From Novosphingopyxis sp965218915 (GTDB lineage Bacteria; Pseudomonadota; Alphaproteobacteria; Sphingomonadales; Sphingomonadaceae), in contig NZ_OZ244708.1 in the NCBI RefSeq assembly GCF_965218915.1, forward strand, positions 2,852,001 through 2,916,000: a DNA stretch of 64,000 bases, written 5' to 3'. The notes below the pieces were generated by a model, which had not been told where the DNA came from, did not search any database, and saw nothing but the letters and a program-made list of their open reading frames with translations. Position 1 is the stretch's first letter; each line of letters opens with the position of its first letter. The position numbers and the translations under genes were made by a program. Below are positions 23,845-30,926 of the stretch, piece by piece.

Positions 23845-24165
23845 TCAGGCCCGCTCGATCAGCAGCGCCTCGATGCCGAGCTTCCCGCCATCATCGCGCG
23901 CCGCGACATCCGCGACGAGATAGCGGTGCACGCCATAGTCCGCCTGTTCGATTGTTGCGCAAAGTTGACAAAGGCTGCACGCCGCGCCGCGCCCGCCGGA
24001 ACGCAAGGTTGCGCGTACCCGCATGCCTTCAAAGGTCACGCTCGCCCACGGGCGCTCGCCCGCGCGCTCGACCACCCAGTCCGGACCCGCGAGATCGAGG
24101 ATTTGCCGGACGAAACGGCCCGCGCCGCGGCTGAGCCCATAATGCAACTGCGCTTCATGCCGCAT
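23845..24165 (-). CDS. Hypothetical protein
   Basis: This 106-residue protein (MRHEAQLHYGLSRGAGRFVR...) has mixed alpha/beta character and a Cys pair in CSLCQLC that could bind metal. It overlaps the preceding 63-residue gene by 11 bp, so they form a two-gene operon facing the S24 repressor gene. No family recognised. Confidence 0.7.
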   Translation of the reverse strand: MRHEAQLHYGLSRGAGRFVRQILDLAGPDWVVERAGERPWASVTFEGMRVRATLRSGGRGAACSLCQLCATIEQADYGVHRYLVADVAARDDGGKLGIEALLIERA

Positions 24166-24346
24166 CGCGCTGTGCCCGTTCGCGCGCGATGAAATCGATC
24201 ACACGCCCGGCCGTGCCCGCGCGCGGCTCGCGTCCATTGCGCAGGTCCCGCACGAAGCGCGGGTCGTTGATCGCCTTTCGTCCGAAGGTGGTCGGCGGCA
24301 TGTTCATTTCGCGCAGAAATCGTTCGACCAGTCGTCCGATGTGCAT
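24155..24346 (-). CDS. Small helix-turn-helix-like protein
   Basis: This 63-residue protein reads FLREMNMPPTTFGRKAINDP followed by RFVRDLRNGREPRAGTAGRV. The pattern 'TFGR...DPRFVRDLRNGR' resembles lambda-repressor-like HTH segments of small alphaproteobacterial DNA-binding proteins. It is transcribed divergently from the S24 repressor with a palindromic site between, suggesting mutual regulation. Family assignment is tentative. Confidence 0.7.
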   Translation of the reverse strand: MHIGRLVERFLREMNMPPTTFGRKAINDPRFVRDLRNGREPRAGTAGRVIDFIARERAQRDAA

Positions 24347-24394
24347 CGTCTTACTCCTTGTTGCGAATCGTTGTTCTTGCTATGTTCCTTTCGA

Positions 24395-24421
24395 AATCCT
24401 ACTTGTCTAGGATTATTCCTA
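24395..24421. promoter_or_regulatory. Palindromic operator between divergent regulator genes
   Basis: AATCCTA-cttgtc-TAGGATT is a perfect 7-bp-arm palindrome (24395-24414), followed at once by a third half-site TTCCTA (24416-24421). It lies 17-43 bp before the S24 gene start, and is the natural binding site for that XRE/S24 repressor. Confidence 0.65.
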
Positions 24422-24437
24422 TTGGTATGGCGGATAT

Positions 24438-25070
24438 ATGGACGAGACCGAACAACGACGCGCGCTGGAGCGGCTGATCGAGGAGAAAGGCGGCGACTAT
24501 GCTGGGCTGTCGCGACTGATTGGTAAGAATCCGGCTTATATCCAGCAGTTTATCCGGAGGGGAAGCCCGCGACATCTGGCCGAGCGAGACCGCCGCGCCA
24601 TTGCCGAATTCTTCGGCGTCGACGAAAATCTGCTGGGCGGCGCATCCGATAGGAAATCGTCCTATGTCGCAATCGACCGGCTCGCCGTCGGCGCCTCCGC
24701 GGGCGGCGGCGCGGAGGTCGGCGAGGAGCGGGGCGCCGGCCGGATCGCGTTCGATCCGGCGCTGCTGCGGCAGCTCGGCATCCGCGCCGATGCCGCCTCG
24801 CTCATCACCGTGCAGGGCGACAGCATGGAGCCGACGCTGTCCGACGGCGACGACATCATGGTCGACCGCGCCGCCGCCGCCCGCCCGCTGCGCGAGGGCG
24901 TGCATGTAATCCGCATGGACGGCACGCTGATGGTCAAACGCCTCGCCCGCGCACCCGGCGGCAGGCTGTCCGTGCTGTCCGACAACGACGCCTATCCCCG
25001 ACTGGACAATGTGGAACCGGACGCAGTCGAGATCATGGGCCGCGTCGTGTGGGCTGGCAGGCGACTATAA
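24438..25070 (+). CDS. XRE-type repressor with S24 (LexA/CI-like) peptidase domain
   Basis: This 210-residue protein has an N-terminal DNA-binding region (ERLIEEKGGDYAGLSRLIGK, then YIQQFIRRGSP) and a C-terminal S24 autopeptidase. The nucleophile Ser is in VQGDSMEPTL and the Lys in DGTLMVKRLA. CI-like repressors of this type self-cleave during the SOS response. It sits apart from the GTA cluster but next to toxin-antitoxin genes. The operator directly upstream suggests autoregulation. Confidence 0.88.
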   Translation: MDETEQRRALERLIEEKGGDYAGLSRLIGKNPAYIQQFIRRGSPRHLAERDRRAIAEFFGVDENLLGGASDRKSSYVAIDRLAVGASAGGGAEVGEERGAGRIAFDPALLRQLGIRADAASLITVQGDSMEPTLSDGDDIMVDRAAAARPLREGVHVIRMDGTLMVKRLARAPGGRLSVLSDNDAYPRLDNVEPDAVEIMGRVVWAGRRL

Positions 25071-25115
25071 CGTTTCGTTATTGACGGCGGCGCTTCCGAA
25101 CAATATTCATCGATC

Positions 25116-25371
25116 GTGCAGCGAATTATATACAGCCGAGAAGCTTTGAAGGCGCTTCAGAGGATCGACGGCTTAACCGCGAACCGGATAGTCGCCAAGA
25201 TCGAACTTCTGGCGGCGCAACCTGAAAGGCTGTCGAACAATATCCGGAGGCTGAAAGGCAGCGAAAAGGGACTATTGCGTCTACGCGTGGGTGATTGGCG
25301 CGTAATATATGACAATGAGGGCAACATATCACATCGTGCGCATTGCTCCTCGGGGTTCGGCATATGATTGA
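25116..25371 (+). pseudogene. RelE/ParE-type toxin with frameshifted C-terminus
   Basis: The frame from 25116 reads MQRIIYSREALKALQRIDGL ... LLRLRVGDWRVIYDNEGNI, a good RelE-family toxin, then diverges (SHRAHCSSGFGI) and stops at 25367. The neighbouring frame continues with HIVRIAPRGSAYD and stops at 25371, exactly the conserved RelE C-terminus. A one-base insertion or two-base deletion near 25325-25332 therefore separates the two parts. The active-site Arg in RIAPRG is lost in the 83-residue product, so it is probably inactive unless there is ribosomal frameshifting or a sequencing error. Confidence 0.8.
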
Positions 25372-25382
25372 GATGGATTGAC

Positions 25383-25772
25383 ATGGGACAGGAACCGCAA
25401 ACCTTCGACGCGCCCGACGGCACCAGAATGGTGGTGTTGACGCACGCCGAATATGAACGGCTGATCGAAGCCGCTGAAGATGCCGAGGATTTGCTTTTGG
25501 CCAGCGAACAAATGGCTCGCATCGAGGCGGGCGAAGGCACGGTTCCGGGCGAAGTCGTGCATTCCATGATTGCCGACGACCTTCACCCTGTCGCCGCATG
25601 GCGCAAATATCGAGGCTTCAGCCAGTCCGAACTGGCGCGCCGTGCCGGGCTCAGCCAGGTGTGGATCAGCCGTATCGAAACCGGTGGTGGGCATGGCACG
25701 CCCAAGACTCGCCGCAAGCTTGCCGAAGCACTGGACGCGCCGCTCTGGGCGCTGGAGGATGAGAATATTTAG
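25383..25772 (+). CDS. XRE-family antitoxin
   Basis: This 129-residue protein has an N-terminal toxin-binding part (GTRMVVLTHAEYERLIEAAE) and a C-terminal HTH (KYRGFSQSELARRAGLSQVW, then ISRIETG). It starts 11 bp after the restored toxin stop, the usual toxin-first order of RelE-XRE (HigBA-like) modules. It would neutralise the toxin and repress the operon. The toxin gene is frameshifted, so this antitoxin may now be orphaned. Confidence 0.85.
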   Translation: MGQEPQTFDAPDGTRMVVLTHAEYERLIEAAEDAEDLLLASEQMARIEAGEGTVPGEVVHSMIADDLHPVAAWRKYRGFSQSELARRAGLSQVWISRIETGGGHGTPKTRRKLAEALDAPLWALEDENI

Positions 25773-25825
25773 TGCATCTTGTAACGCATCAACCGGTGCG
25801 CTAAATGGTGCAGAGGAGACAGTAC

Positions 25826-26032
25826 ATGCGAACCACGGTCACCATTGACGACGCCCTCATGGAAGATGCCGCCAAGCTTACCGGTATCAACGAACGCGGA
25901 CCTTTAATTCGCGAGGCCTTGAAAACCCTCATCGCGCGCGAAAGTGCCCGGCGGCTTATCGCGCTCGGCGGCAGCGACCCCGGTGCCACCGCCGCGCCGC
26001 GCCGCCGCTTCCCGCAAGACCGAGAAGAATGA
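25826..26032 (+). CDS. vapB: VapB-type antitoxin
   Basis: This 68-residue protein begins MRTTVTIDDALMEDAAKLTG, the ribbon-helix-helix DNA-binding start of the VapB (MazE-like RHH) family, followed by a VapC-wrapping tail with RRRFPQDREE. ATG at 25826 has GAGGAGA upstream, and the stop overlaps the toxin start as ATGA. Confidence 0.88.
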   Translation: MRTTVTIDDALMEDAAKLTGINERGPLIREALKTLIARESARRLIALGGSDPGATAAPRRRFPQDREE

Positions 26033-26403
26033 GGATCCTGGCCGACAGCTCGGTCTGGATCGATCATTTCCGATCTGCCAACGAGCGCTTTTCCAACCGC
26101 CTTGGCGCCAGTCAGATACTCTGCCACCCCTTCGTCATCGGCGAGCTGGCCCTCGGGTCGCTGGCGTCACGAGAAACCAAACTCGCCGCCATGTCGCGCT
26201 TGCGGATGCTGACGAAGAGCAGCGACGAGGAAGTCATGGCCATGGTGGAACGACGCCGGCTCTGGAACCGAGGCATCGGGCTGGTCGACGCGCATCTGCT
26301 CGCCAGCGTCCTGATTTCGCAGAATACCGAACTATGGACTTTCGACCGTCGCCTTGAGGTGGTCGCACGCGAAGCGAACGTTTCATTCGAACCAATCCAC
26401 TGA
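26029..26403 (+). CDS. vapC: VapC-type PIN-domain toxin ribonuclease
   Basis: This 124-residue PIN domain has the four acidic positions visible: D6 in LADSSVWIDHF, E39 in IGELALGSL, D87 in GLVDAHLLAS and D105 in TFDRRLE. VapC toxins cleave tRNA or rRNA when the antitoxin is lost. The gene looks intact, is coupled to vapB by a 4-bp overlap and shares high-GC codon use with its surroundings. Confidence 0.9.
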   Translation: MRILADSSVWIDHFRSANERFSNRLGASQILCHPFVIGELALGSLASRETKLAAMSRLRMLTKSSDEEVMAMVERRRLWNRGIGLVDAHLLASVLISQNTELWTFDRRLEVVAREANVSFEPIH

Positions 26404-26441
26404 CCTTGCGTTCGCGCACGCCTCCCGCCACATCCTCCGCC

Positions 26442-27125
26442 ATGCCGAACATCATCTCCAACCCCGCCCAGCCCACGCCGCCCATGAAAGCCGCGATGAT
26501 CCCGGTCACGCCGCTCCAGCAGAACTGCTCGCTGATCTGGTGCACGAAAACGAACAAGGCCGCGCTAATCGATCCGGGCGGCGATCTCGACAAGCTGAAG
26601 GCCGCGGTGAAGCAGACGGGCGTGGAGCTGGAGAAGATCCTCATCACCCATGGTCACGCGGATCATTGCGGCGAGGCGGGCAAGCTGGCGAAGGAGCTCG
26701 GCCTGCCGATCGAGGGGCCGCAGGAAGCCGACCGTTTCTGGATCAGCCGGCTGGGCGAGGACGGCGCGCGGTTTGGACTGGACAGCGCGGTGTTCGAGCC
26801 CGACCGCTGGCTGGAAGACGGCGACCAAGTGACGGTGGGCGATCTCGTGCTCGACGTCTATCACTGCCCCGGCCACACGCCCGGCCATGTCGTCTTCCAC
26901 CACCCGGCATCGAAGCTCGCCATCGTCGGCGACGTGCTGTTCGAAGGCTCGATCGGGCGCACCGATTTCCCGATGGGCAACCACCAGGATCTGATCGACG
27001 CGATCACCCAGAAATTATGGCCGCTGGGCGACGACACCAGCTTCATCCCCGGCCACGGCCGCCCGAGCCAGTTCGGGCGCGAACGCCAGACCAATCCCTT
27101 CGTCGGCGACGCCGCGCTGGCGTAA
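26442..27125 (+). CDS. MBL-fold metallohydrolase (glyoxalase II-like, YcbL type)
   Basis: This is a metallo-beta-lactamase-fold hydrolase with the metal motif ITHGHADHCGEAG, later His in YHCPGHTPGHV, Asp in IVGDVLFEGSIGRTD and His in FIPGHGRP. This is the arrangement of YcbL/glyoxalase II-like thioesterases. The start at 26442 (MPNIISNPAQPTPPMKAAMI) is preferred on codon bias; the Met at 26484 is the conserved-domain start and a real alternative. Neither has a strong ribosome site. Confidence 0.88.
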   Translation: MPNIISNPAQPTPPMKAAMIPVTPLQQNCSLIWCTKTNKAALIDPGGDLDKLKAAVKQTGVELEKILITHGHADHCGEAGKLAKELGLPIEGPQEADRFWISRLGEDGARFGLDSAVFEPDRWLEDGDQVTVGDLVLDVYHCPGHTPGHVVFHHPASKLAIVGDVLFEGSIGRTDFPMGNHQDLIDAITQKLWPLGDDTSFIPGHGRPSQFGRERQTNPFVGDAALA

Positions 27126-27157
27126 CTCGCTTGAGTGAGCGAATGGTTTGCGAAACC

Positions 27158-27189
27158 TTAACCACGTCCGATGAGGCGATCTTAACCAC
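27158..27189 (+). promoter_or_regulatory. Two TTAACCAC half-sites upstream of the PilZ gene
   Basis: TTAACCAC occurs at 27158-27165 and again at 27182-27189, 24 bp apart, 44 bp before the PilZ start. TTAACC is the CtrA half-site core in alphaproteobacteria, but the spacing is not the canonical 7 bp, so CtrA control is only a suggestion. Confidence 0.35.
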
Positions 27190-27232
27190 TTGCGCGATAA
27201 ACGGCGGACCGGGCTCCGGCTAAAGGCAAGAT

Positions 27233-27856
27233 ATGACTCAGGTCGCGCGCGGCAGCTTGATCGACAGCGAGGGCGGTGCCGACCGCCGCTCGAACGAGCG
27301 CCACCGCGTCGTCTTTCGCACCGCCAAATTGCTGCTGGCCGATCATGACTGCTTCTGCATCATGCGCGATATCTCCAGCAGCGGCATGAAGCTGCAGCTG
27401 TTCGGGCCGATCGACGGCATCGATACCGTCGACATAGAGTTTCTGGGCGGCCACGTCGTGCGCATGCACAAGCGCTGGGCACGCGGCGATCATTGCGGCT
27501 TCGAATTCGAGAACAGCGTCGACATCGCCGCGCTGATCGCGTTGCCCACCAGCGAGTTCGACCGGCGCCCGCAGCGGCTGCGCATGAACGCTCCCGCCGC
27601 GATCGACGTGGCGGGCGAGGTGCTGCAGGTGCGCCTGCGCGACATCTCGCTTGCCGGCGCCAGGATCGCGGTCGCCAGGCGGCTCAGGGCATCGAGCGAA
27701 CTGCGCATCGGGATCGACGGGCTCGGCCGCAAGAAGGCCGACATACGCTGGTGGCGCGAAGGCTTCGCCGGGCTGCATTTCCACGCGCCGCTGGCGTTCA
27801 ACGAGCTGGCCGCCTGGTCGGCGACGTTGCCCGAGCTGGCCGACGCGGGCGATTGA
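27233..27856 (+). CDS. Tandem PilZ-domain protein
   Basis: This 207-residue protein has two PilZ-like halves. Residues about 18-100 contain ADRRSNERHRVVF and DISSSGMKLQLF; residues about 110-200 contain RRPQRLRMNAP and DISLAGARIAVA. PilZ domains bind cyclic di-GMP through an RxxxR and a D/N-x-S-x-x-G pair. The first half keeps both (RSNER, DISSSG), while the second is degenerate (DISLAG). It probably links c-di-GMP to motility or surface traits. Confidence 0.87.
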   Translation: MTQVARGSLIDSEGGADRRSNERHRVVFRTAKLLLADHDCFCIMRDISSSGMKLQLFGPIDGIDTVDIEFLGGHVVRMHKRWARGDHCGFEFENSVDIAALIALPTSEFDRRPQRLRMNAPAAIDVAGEVLQVRLRDISLAGARIAVARRLRASSELRIGIDGLGRKKADIRWWREGFAGLHFHAPLAFNELAAWSATLPELADAGD

Positions 27857-27902
27857 ACAAGCGGGTTCTTGGCGCGGCGTTTTTAGGCTAAGCTCCGCTC
27901 CT

Positions 27903-29258
27903 ATGAAAATATTCCTCCTCATCCCCGCCCTCCTCCTGGCCACCGCCGCCGCCGCCCAAAGCGCCGATACGTACGCCGCGCCGGACCCGCACGCGCTGCG
28001 CCACAGCGTCCAGACGCTGGTCGATTTCGGCACCCGGCACACGCTGTCCTCCGCCACCGACCCGAAGCGCGGCATCGGCGCCGCGCGGGCCTGGGCGGCC
28101 GAGCGGTTTCGCGCGATCTCCAGGGATTGCGGCGGCTGCATCGCGGTCGAGACGATCGGCGAGACGGTGACCGGCGACCGCATTCCGCAAGGCGTGCGCA
28201 TCGAGGACGTGCTCGGCATCCAGCGCGGCACCGGCGATCCGAAACGCGTGGTCATCGTCCAGGGGCATATCGACAGCCGCGTCACCGATGTGATGAACGT
28301 GAACGCCGACGCGCCGGGCGCCAATGACGATGCCTCGGGCGTCGCGGTGGTGCTGGAGGCGGCGCGGCTGCTGTCGAAGGAGACATTCGACGCGACCATC
28401 ATCTACGCCGCCTTGTCGGGCGAGGAACAGGGGCTATACGGCGGCGAGCTGCTGGCCAAGACCGCCGAGGCGCGCGGCTGGACGGTGAGCGCGGTGCTCA
28501 ACAACGATATCGTCGGCAATTCGAACGGCATCGGCGGAAGCCATGTCGATGATCAGGTGCGCGTGTTCAGCGAAGGCATTCGCGCCGCCGCCGACGAGCA
28601 GGGCGTGGCCATGCAGCGCGCGATCGGCGGCGAGGACGACAGCCCGTCGCGCAGCCTGGCCAAGGCGGTGGACCGCGTCGCCTCCGCCGCGCCCGGACGG
28701 CTCGAGGTGCTGGCGATCCGCCGCCCCGACCGCTTCCGCCGCGGCGGCGACCATATCCCGTTCCTGCAGCGCGGTTATCCCGCCGTGCGCTTTTCCGAGG
28801 TGGTCGAGCATTACGACCGCCAGCACCAGGACCTGCGCACCGAGGACGGCCGCGTGTACGGCGATACGATCGATAAAATGGATTTCGACTATCTCGCCCG
28901 CGTCGCCGCGCTCAACATCGACGTGCTGCGCGAACTCGCCACCGCGCCCGCCGCCCCGGCCAGCGCCGAGATCGAAGGCGCGGTCAGCGCGGACACCACG
29001 GTCAGTTGGGCTGCCGTGCCCGGCGCCGCCGGCTACCGCGTCCACTGGCGCCGCGCGGACACGCAAGAGTGGACCGACGCCATGAACGTCCCCGCCGGGC
29101 AGACCGAGCTCGTGCTCGAAGGCGTGATCATCGACAACAACCTGTTCGGCGTCTCCGCGCTGTCGGCGGGCGGCGCGGAGAGCGTCGTCACCTTTGCGGG
29201 GATGCCGGGCGGCTCCGGCACGGACGGCGTGGCGGGCGGTGCCGCCGGCGCGGAGTAG
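27903..29258 (+). CDS. Secreted M28-family aminopeptidase with C-terminal FN3-like domain
   Basis: This 451-residue protein has a signal peptide (MKIFLLIPALLLATAAAAQS). The M28 zinc site is seen in order: His in VQGHIDSRV, bridging Asp in GANDDASGVA, catalytic and metal Glu in LSGEEQGLYGG, Asp in LNNDIVGNS and His in VVEHYDRQH. The last about 100 residues (SWAAVPGAAGYRVHWRRAD...) resemble a fibronectin-III-like module. It is probably a periplasmic aminopeptidase for peptide uptake. Confidence 0.9.
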   Translation: MKIFLLIPALLLATAAAAQSADTYAAPDPHALRHSVQTLVDFGTRHTLSSATDPKRGIGAARAWAAERFRAISRDCGGCIAVETIGETVTGDRIPQGVRIEDVLGIQRGTGDPKRVVIVQGHIDSRVTDVMNVNADAPGANDDASGVAVVLEAARLLSKETFDATIIYAALSGEEQGLYGGELLAKTAEARGWTVSAVLNNDIVGNSNGIGGSHVDDQVRVFSEGIRAAADEQGVAMQRAIGGEDDSPSRSLAKAVDRVASAAPGRLEVLAIRRPDRFRRGGDHIPFLQRGYPAVRFSEVVEHYDRQHQDLRTEDGRVYGDTIDKMDFDYLARVAALNIDVLRELATAPAAPASAEIEGAVSADTTVSWAAVPGAAGYRVHWRRADTQEWTDAMNVPAGQTELVLEGVIIDNNLFGVSALSAGGAESVVTFAGMPGGSGTDGVAGGAAGAE

Positions 29259-29318
29259 CGGTCGCGGGTTGAAGAGCTGGCGCTTTCAAGCGACGCTTGA
29301 CACCAGCCCAAAATTCCT

Positions 29319-29347
29319 CGTCACCCCGGGCTCGACCCGGGGTGACG
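29319..29347. repeat. Short REP hairpin (family A)
   Basis: cgtcaccccgggctcg followed by acccggggtgacg is a near-perfect palindrome between the convergent peptidase and reductase genes (gap 29259-29385). Confidence 0.75.
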
Positions 29348-29385
29348 TGGTTTTTTTTGGGCGAGACTCCGCCGCAACCGCTTCC

Positions 29386-30696
29386 TCAGTCCCGGTGCGC
29401 GGCGATCATGTCCTCGACGCTCACGAATTTCTCCCTCGGCCGGCCCTTCATGGCGCGGGCGATCTCCGCCTCGTCGATCTTCTGCCAGTCGGCAAAGGTG
29501 ACGATGCGGACGCCGCGCTCCTCCAGCAACGCGTCCAGCCCAGCGCGGCCCGCCTTGCCGCCGCCATCTCCAATATCCTCGGCGATGGTCTCGACCAGTT
29601 CATAGCCGTCGGGCCGGTTGGTGCCGATCGTGCCGGTCGGCCCGCGCCGCGCCCAGCCGACGCAGTATAGCCCCGGCAATATGCGCCCCTTGTCGTTGGC
29701 GAACCGACCGCGGCCATGTTCGTATGGCACGCCCTCGATCGGCGGGGTGCGGTAACCGATGCAGGTGACCACGAGCCGCGCCGGGATGTCGTAGGTTTCG
29801 CCGGTGCCGATGCTGCGCAGATCGGCATCCAGCGCGGTACGCTCGACGCGCACGCCCTCGACCTTGCCCTCGCCCAATATGGCCACCGGCGAGGCGAAGA
29901 AATCGAAATCGATCTCGACCGGCTTGTCGGCGCGAAACGCCTCGGGGATCGCGGCGAATTCACGCAAGCTCGTGACCGATTTGCGCATGCCAGGCTCGAG
30001 CAGCGCATCGGCCGCCGCCTCCGGCAAATCGGCGGGATCGACGCGCGGGGCGGCGCGTTCCAGCCGCCCGAGCTCGCCCAGTTCCTTCGGCGTCATCGCG
30101 ATCTGGTGCGGCCCGCGCCGGCCGAGGATGGTGATCGCCTCGGTGTTCGCCGCCATCAGCATGGCGAGCGCGTGCGCCGCGATATCGCTCGCCGCGAACT
30201 CCGCCTCGGTCTTGGCGAGGATGCGCGCGACGTCGAGCGCGACGTTGCCGTTACCCACCACCACCGCATGCCGCCCGTCCAACGGCGGATCGAGATGCGC
30301 GAAATCGGGATGGCCGTTATACCAGCCGACGAACGCCGCGCTGCCGTACACACCGGGCAGGTCCGCGCCGGGCAGATCGAGCGGCCGATCGTGCGGCGCG
30401 CCCGTCGCCAGCACCACCGCGTCGTACAGGTCCTGCAGCTCGGCGATCGACACGTCCTGCCCCACCGAGACATGGCCGCAGAAGCGCACATTGCCGGACA
30501 GCGCCACCTTTTCGTAGCGCCGCGCCACCGCCTTGATCGACTGGTGATCGGGCGCCACGCCGAAGCGGATCAGCCCGAAGGGGGTGGGCAGCCGGTCGAC
30601 GATGTCGATCCGCACTTCTTCGCCGAACGCCTTTTGCGCGGCCTCCGCGGTATAATAACCCGCCGGGCCGGACCCGATGATCGCGATATGGCGCAT
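29386..30696 (-). CDS. Ferredoxin--NADP reductase, adrenodoxin-reductase (FprA) type
   Basis: This 436-residue flavoenzyme has the FAD motif IAIIGSGPAGYYTAEAAQ at the N-terminus and PTPFGLIRFGVAPDHQSIK, then an NADP-binding motif VVGNGNVALDVARIL near residue 145 and RRGPHQIAMTPKELGEL. It ends with GWARRGPTGTIGTNRPDGYE, the FAD contact typical of the FprA/adrenodoxin-reductase family. It passes electrons between NADPH and ferredoxins. ATG at 30696 has AAAAGGAGA. Confidence 0.93.
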   Translation of the reverse strand: MRHIAIIGSGPAGYYTAEAAQKAFGEEVRIDIVDRLPTPFGLIRFGVAPDHQSIKAVARRYEKVALSGNVRFCGHVSVGQDVSIAELQDLYDAVVLATGAPHDRPLDLPGADLPGVYGSAAFVGWYNGHPDFAHLDPPLDGRHAVVVGNGNVALDVARILAKTEAEFAASDIAAHALAMLMAANTEAITILGRRGPHQIAMTPKELGELGRLERAAPRVDPADLPEAAADALLEPGMRKSVTSLREFAAIPEAFRADKPVEIDFDFFASPVAILGEGKVEGVRVERTALDADLRSIGTGETYDIPARLVVTCIGYRTPPIEGVPYEHGRGRFANDKGRILPGLYCVGWARRGPTGTIGTNRPDGYELVETIAEDIGDGGGKAGRAGLDALLEERGVRIVTFADWQKIDEAEIARAMKGRPREKFVSVEDMIAAHRD

Positions 30697-30755
30697 AGGC
30701 TCTCCTTTTGCGCTGGAGGCTAGCGGGGTGCGCGGCGGGTGCAAGGGCTAGTTAA

Positions 30756-30918
30756 ATCCTCCCCGGAACGGGGAGGGGGACCGCCAGCGTAGCTGGTGGT
30801 GGAGGGGCAGGCAGCGCTCCCCTCGCCGTAGCGTCTGAGCAAATCGAAGCGCCCGTGCCCCTCCACCATTCGCTTCGCGAACGGTCCCCCTCCCCTCAGC
30901 TGCGCGAGGGGAGGATTT
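30756..30918. repeat. Composite palindromic repeat (family B)
   Basis: It runs from atcctccccggaacgggg to tgcgcgaggggaggattt, with the inner ggtggtggaggggcaggcag / gtgcccctccaccattcg pair. It lies between the permease stop (8 bp away) and the reductase start. Confidence 0.85.
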
Positions 30919-30926
30919 GGCTTCGA

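Noticed and set aside
24438..25070. LexA itself
   Set aside because: It has the S24 Ser/Lys pair but an XRE-like rather than winged-helix N-terminus, and it lies beside toxin-antitoxin genes; a CI-like repressor fits better.
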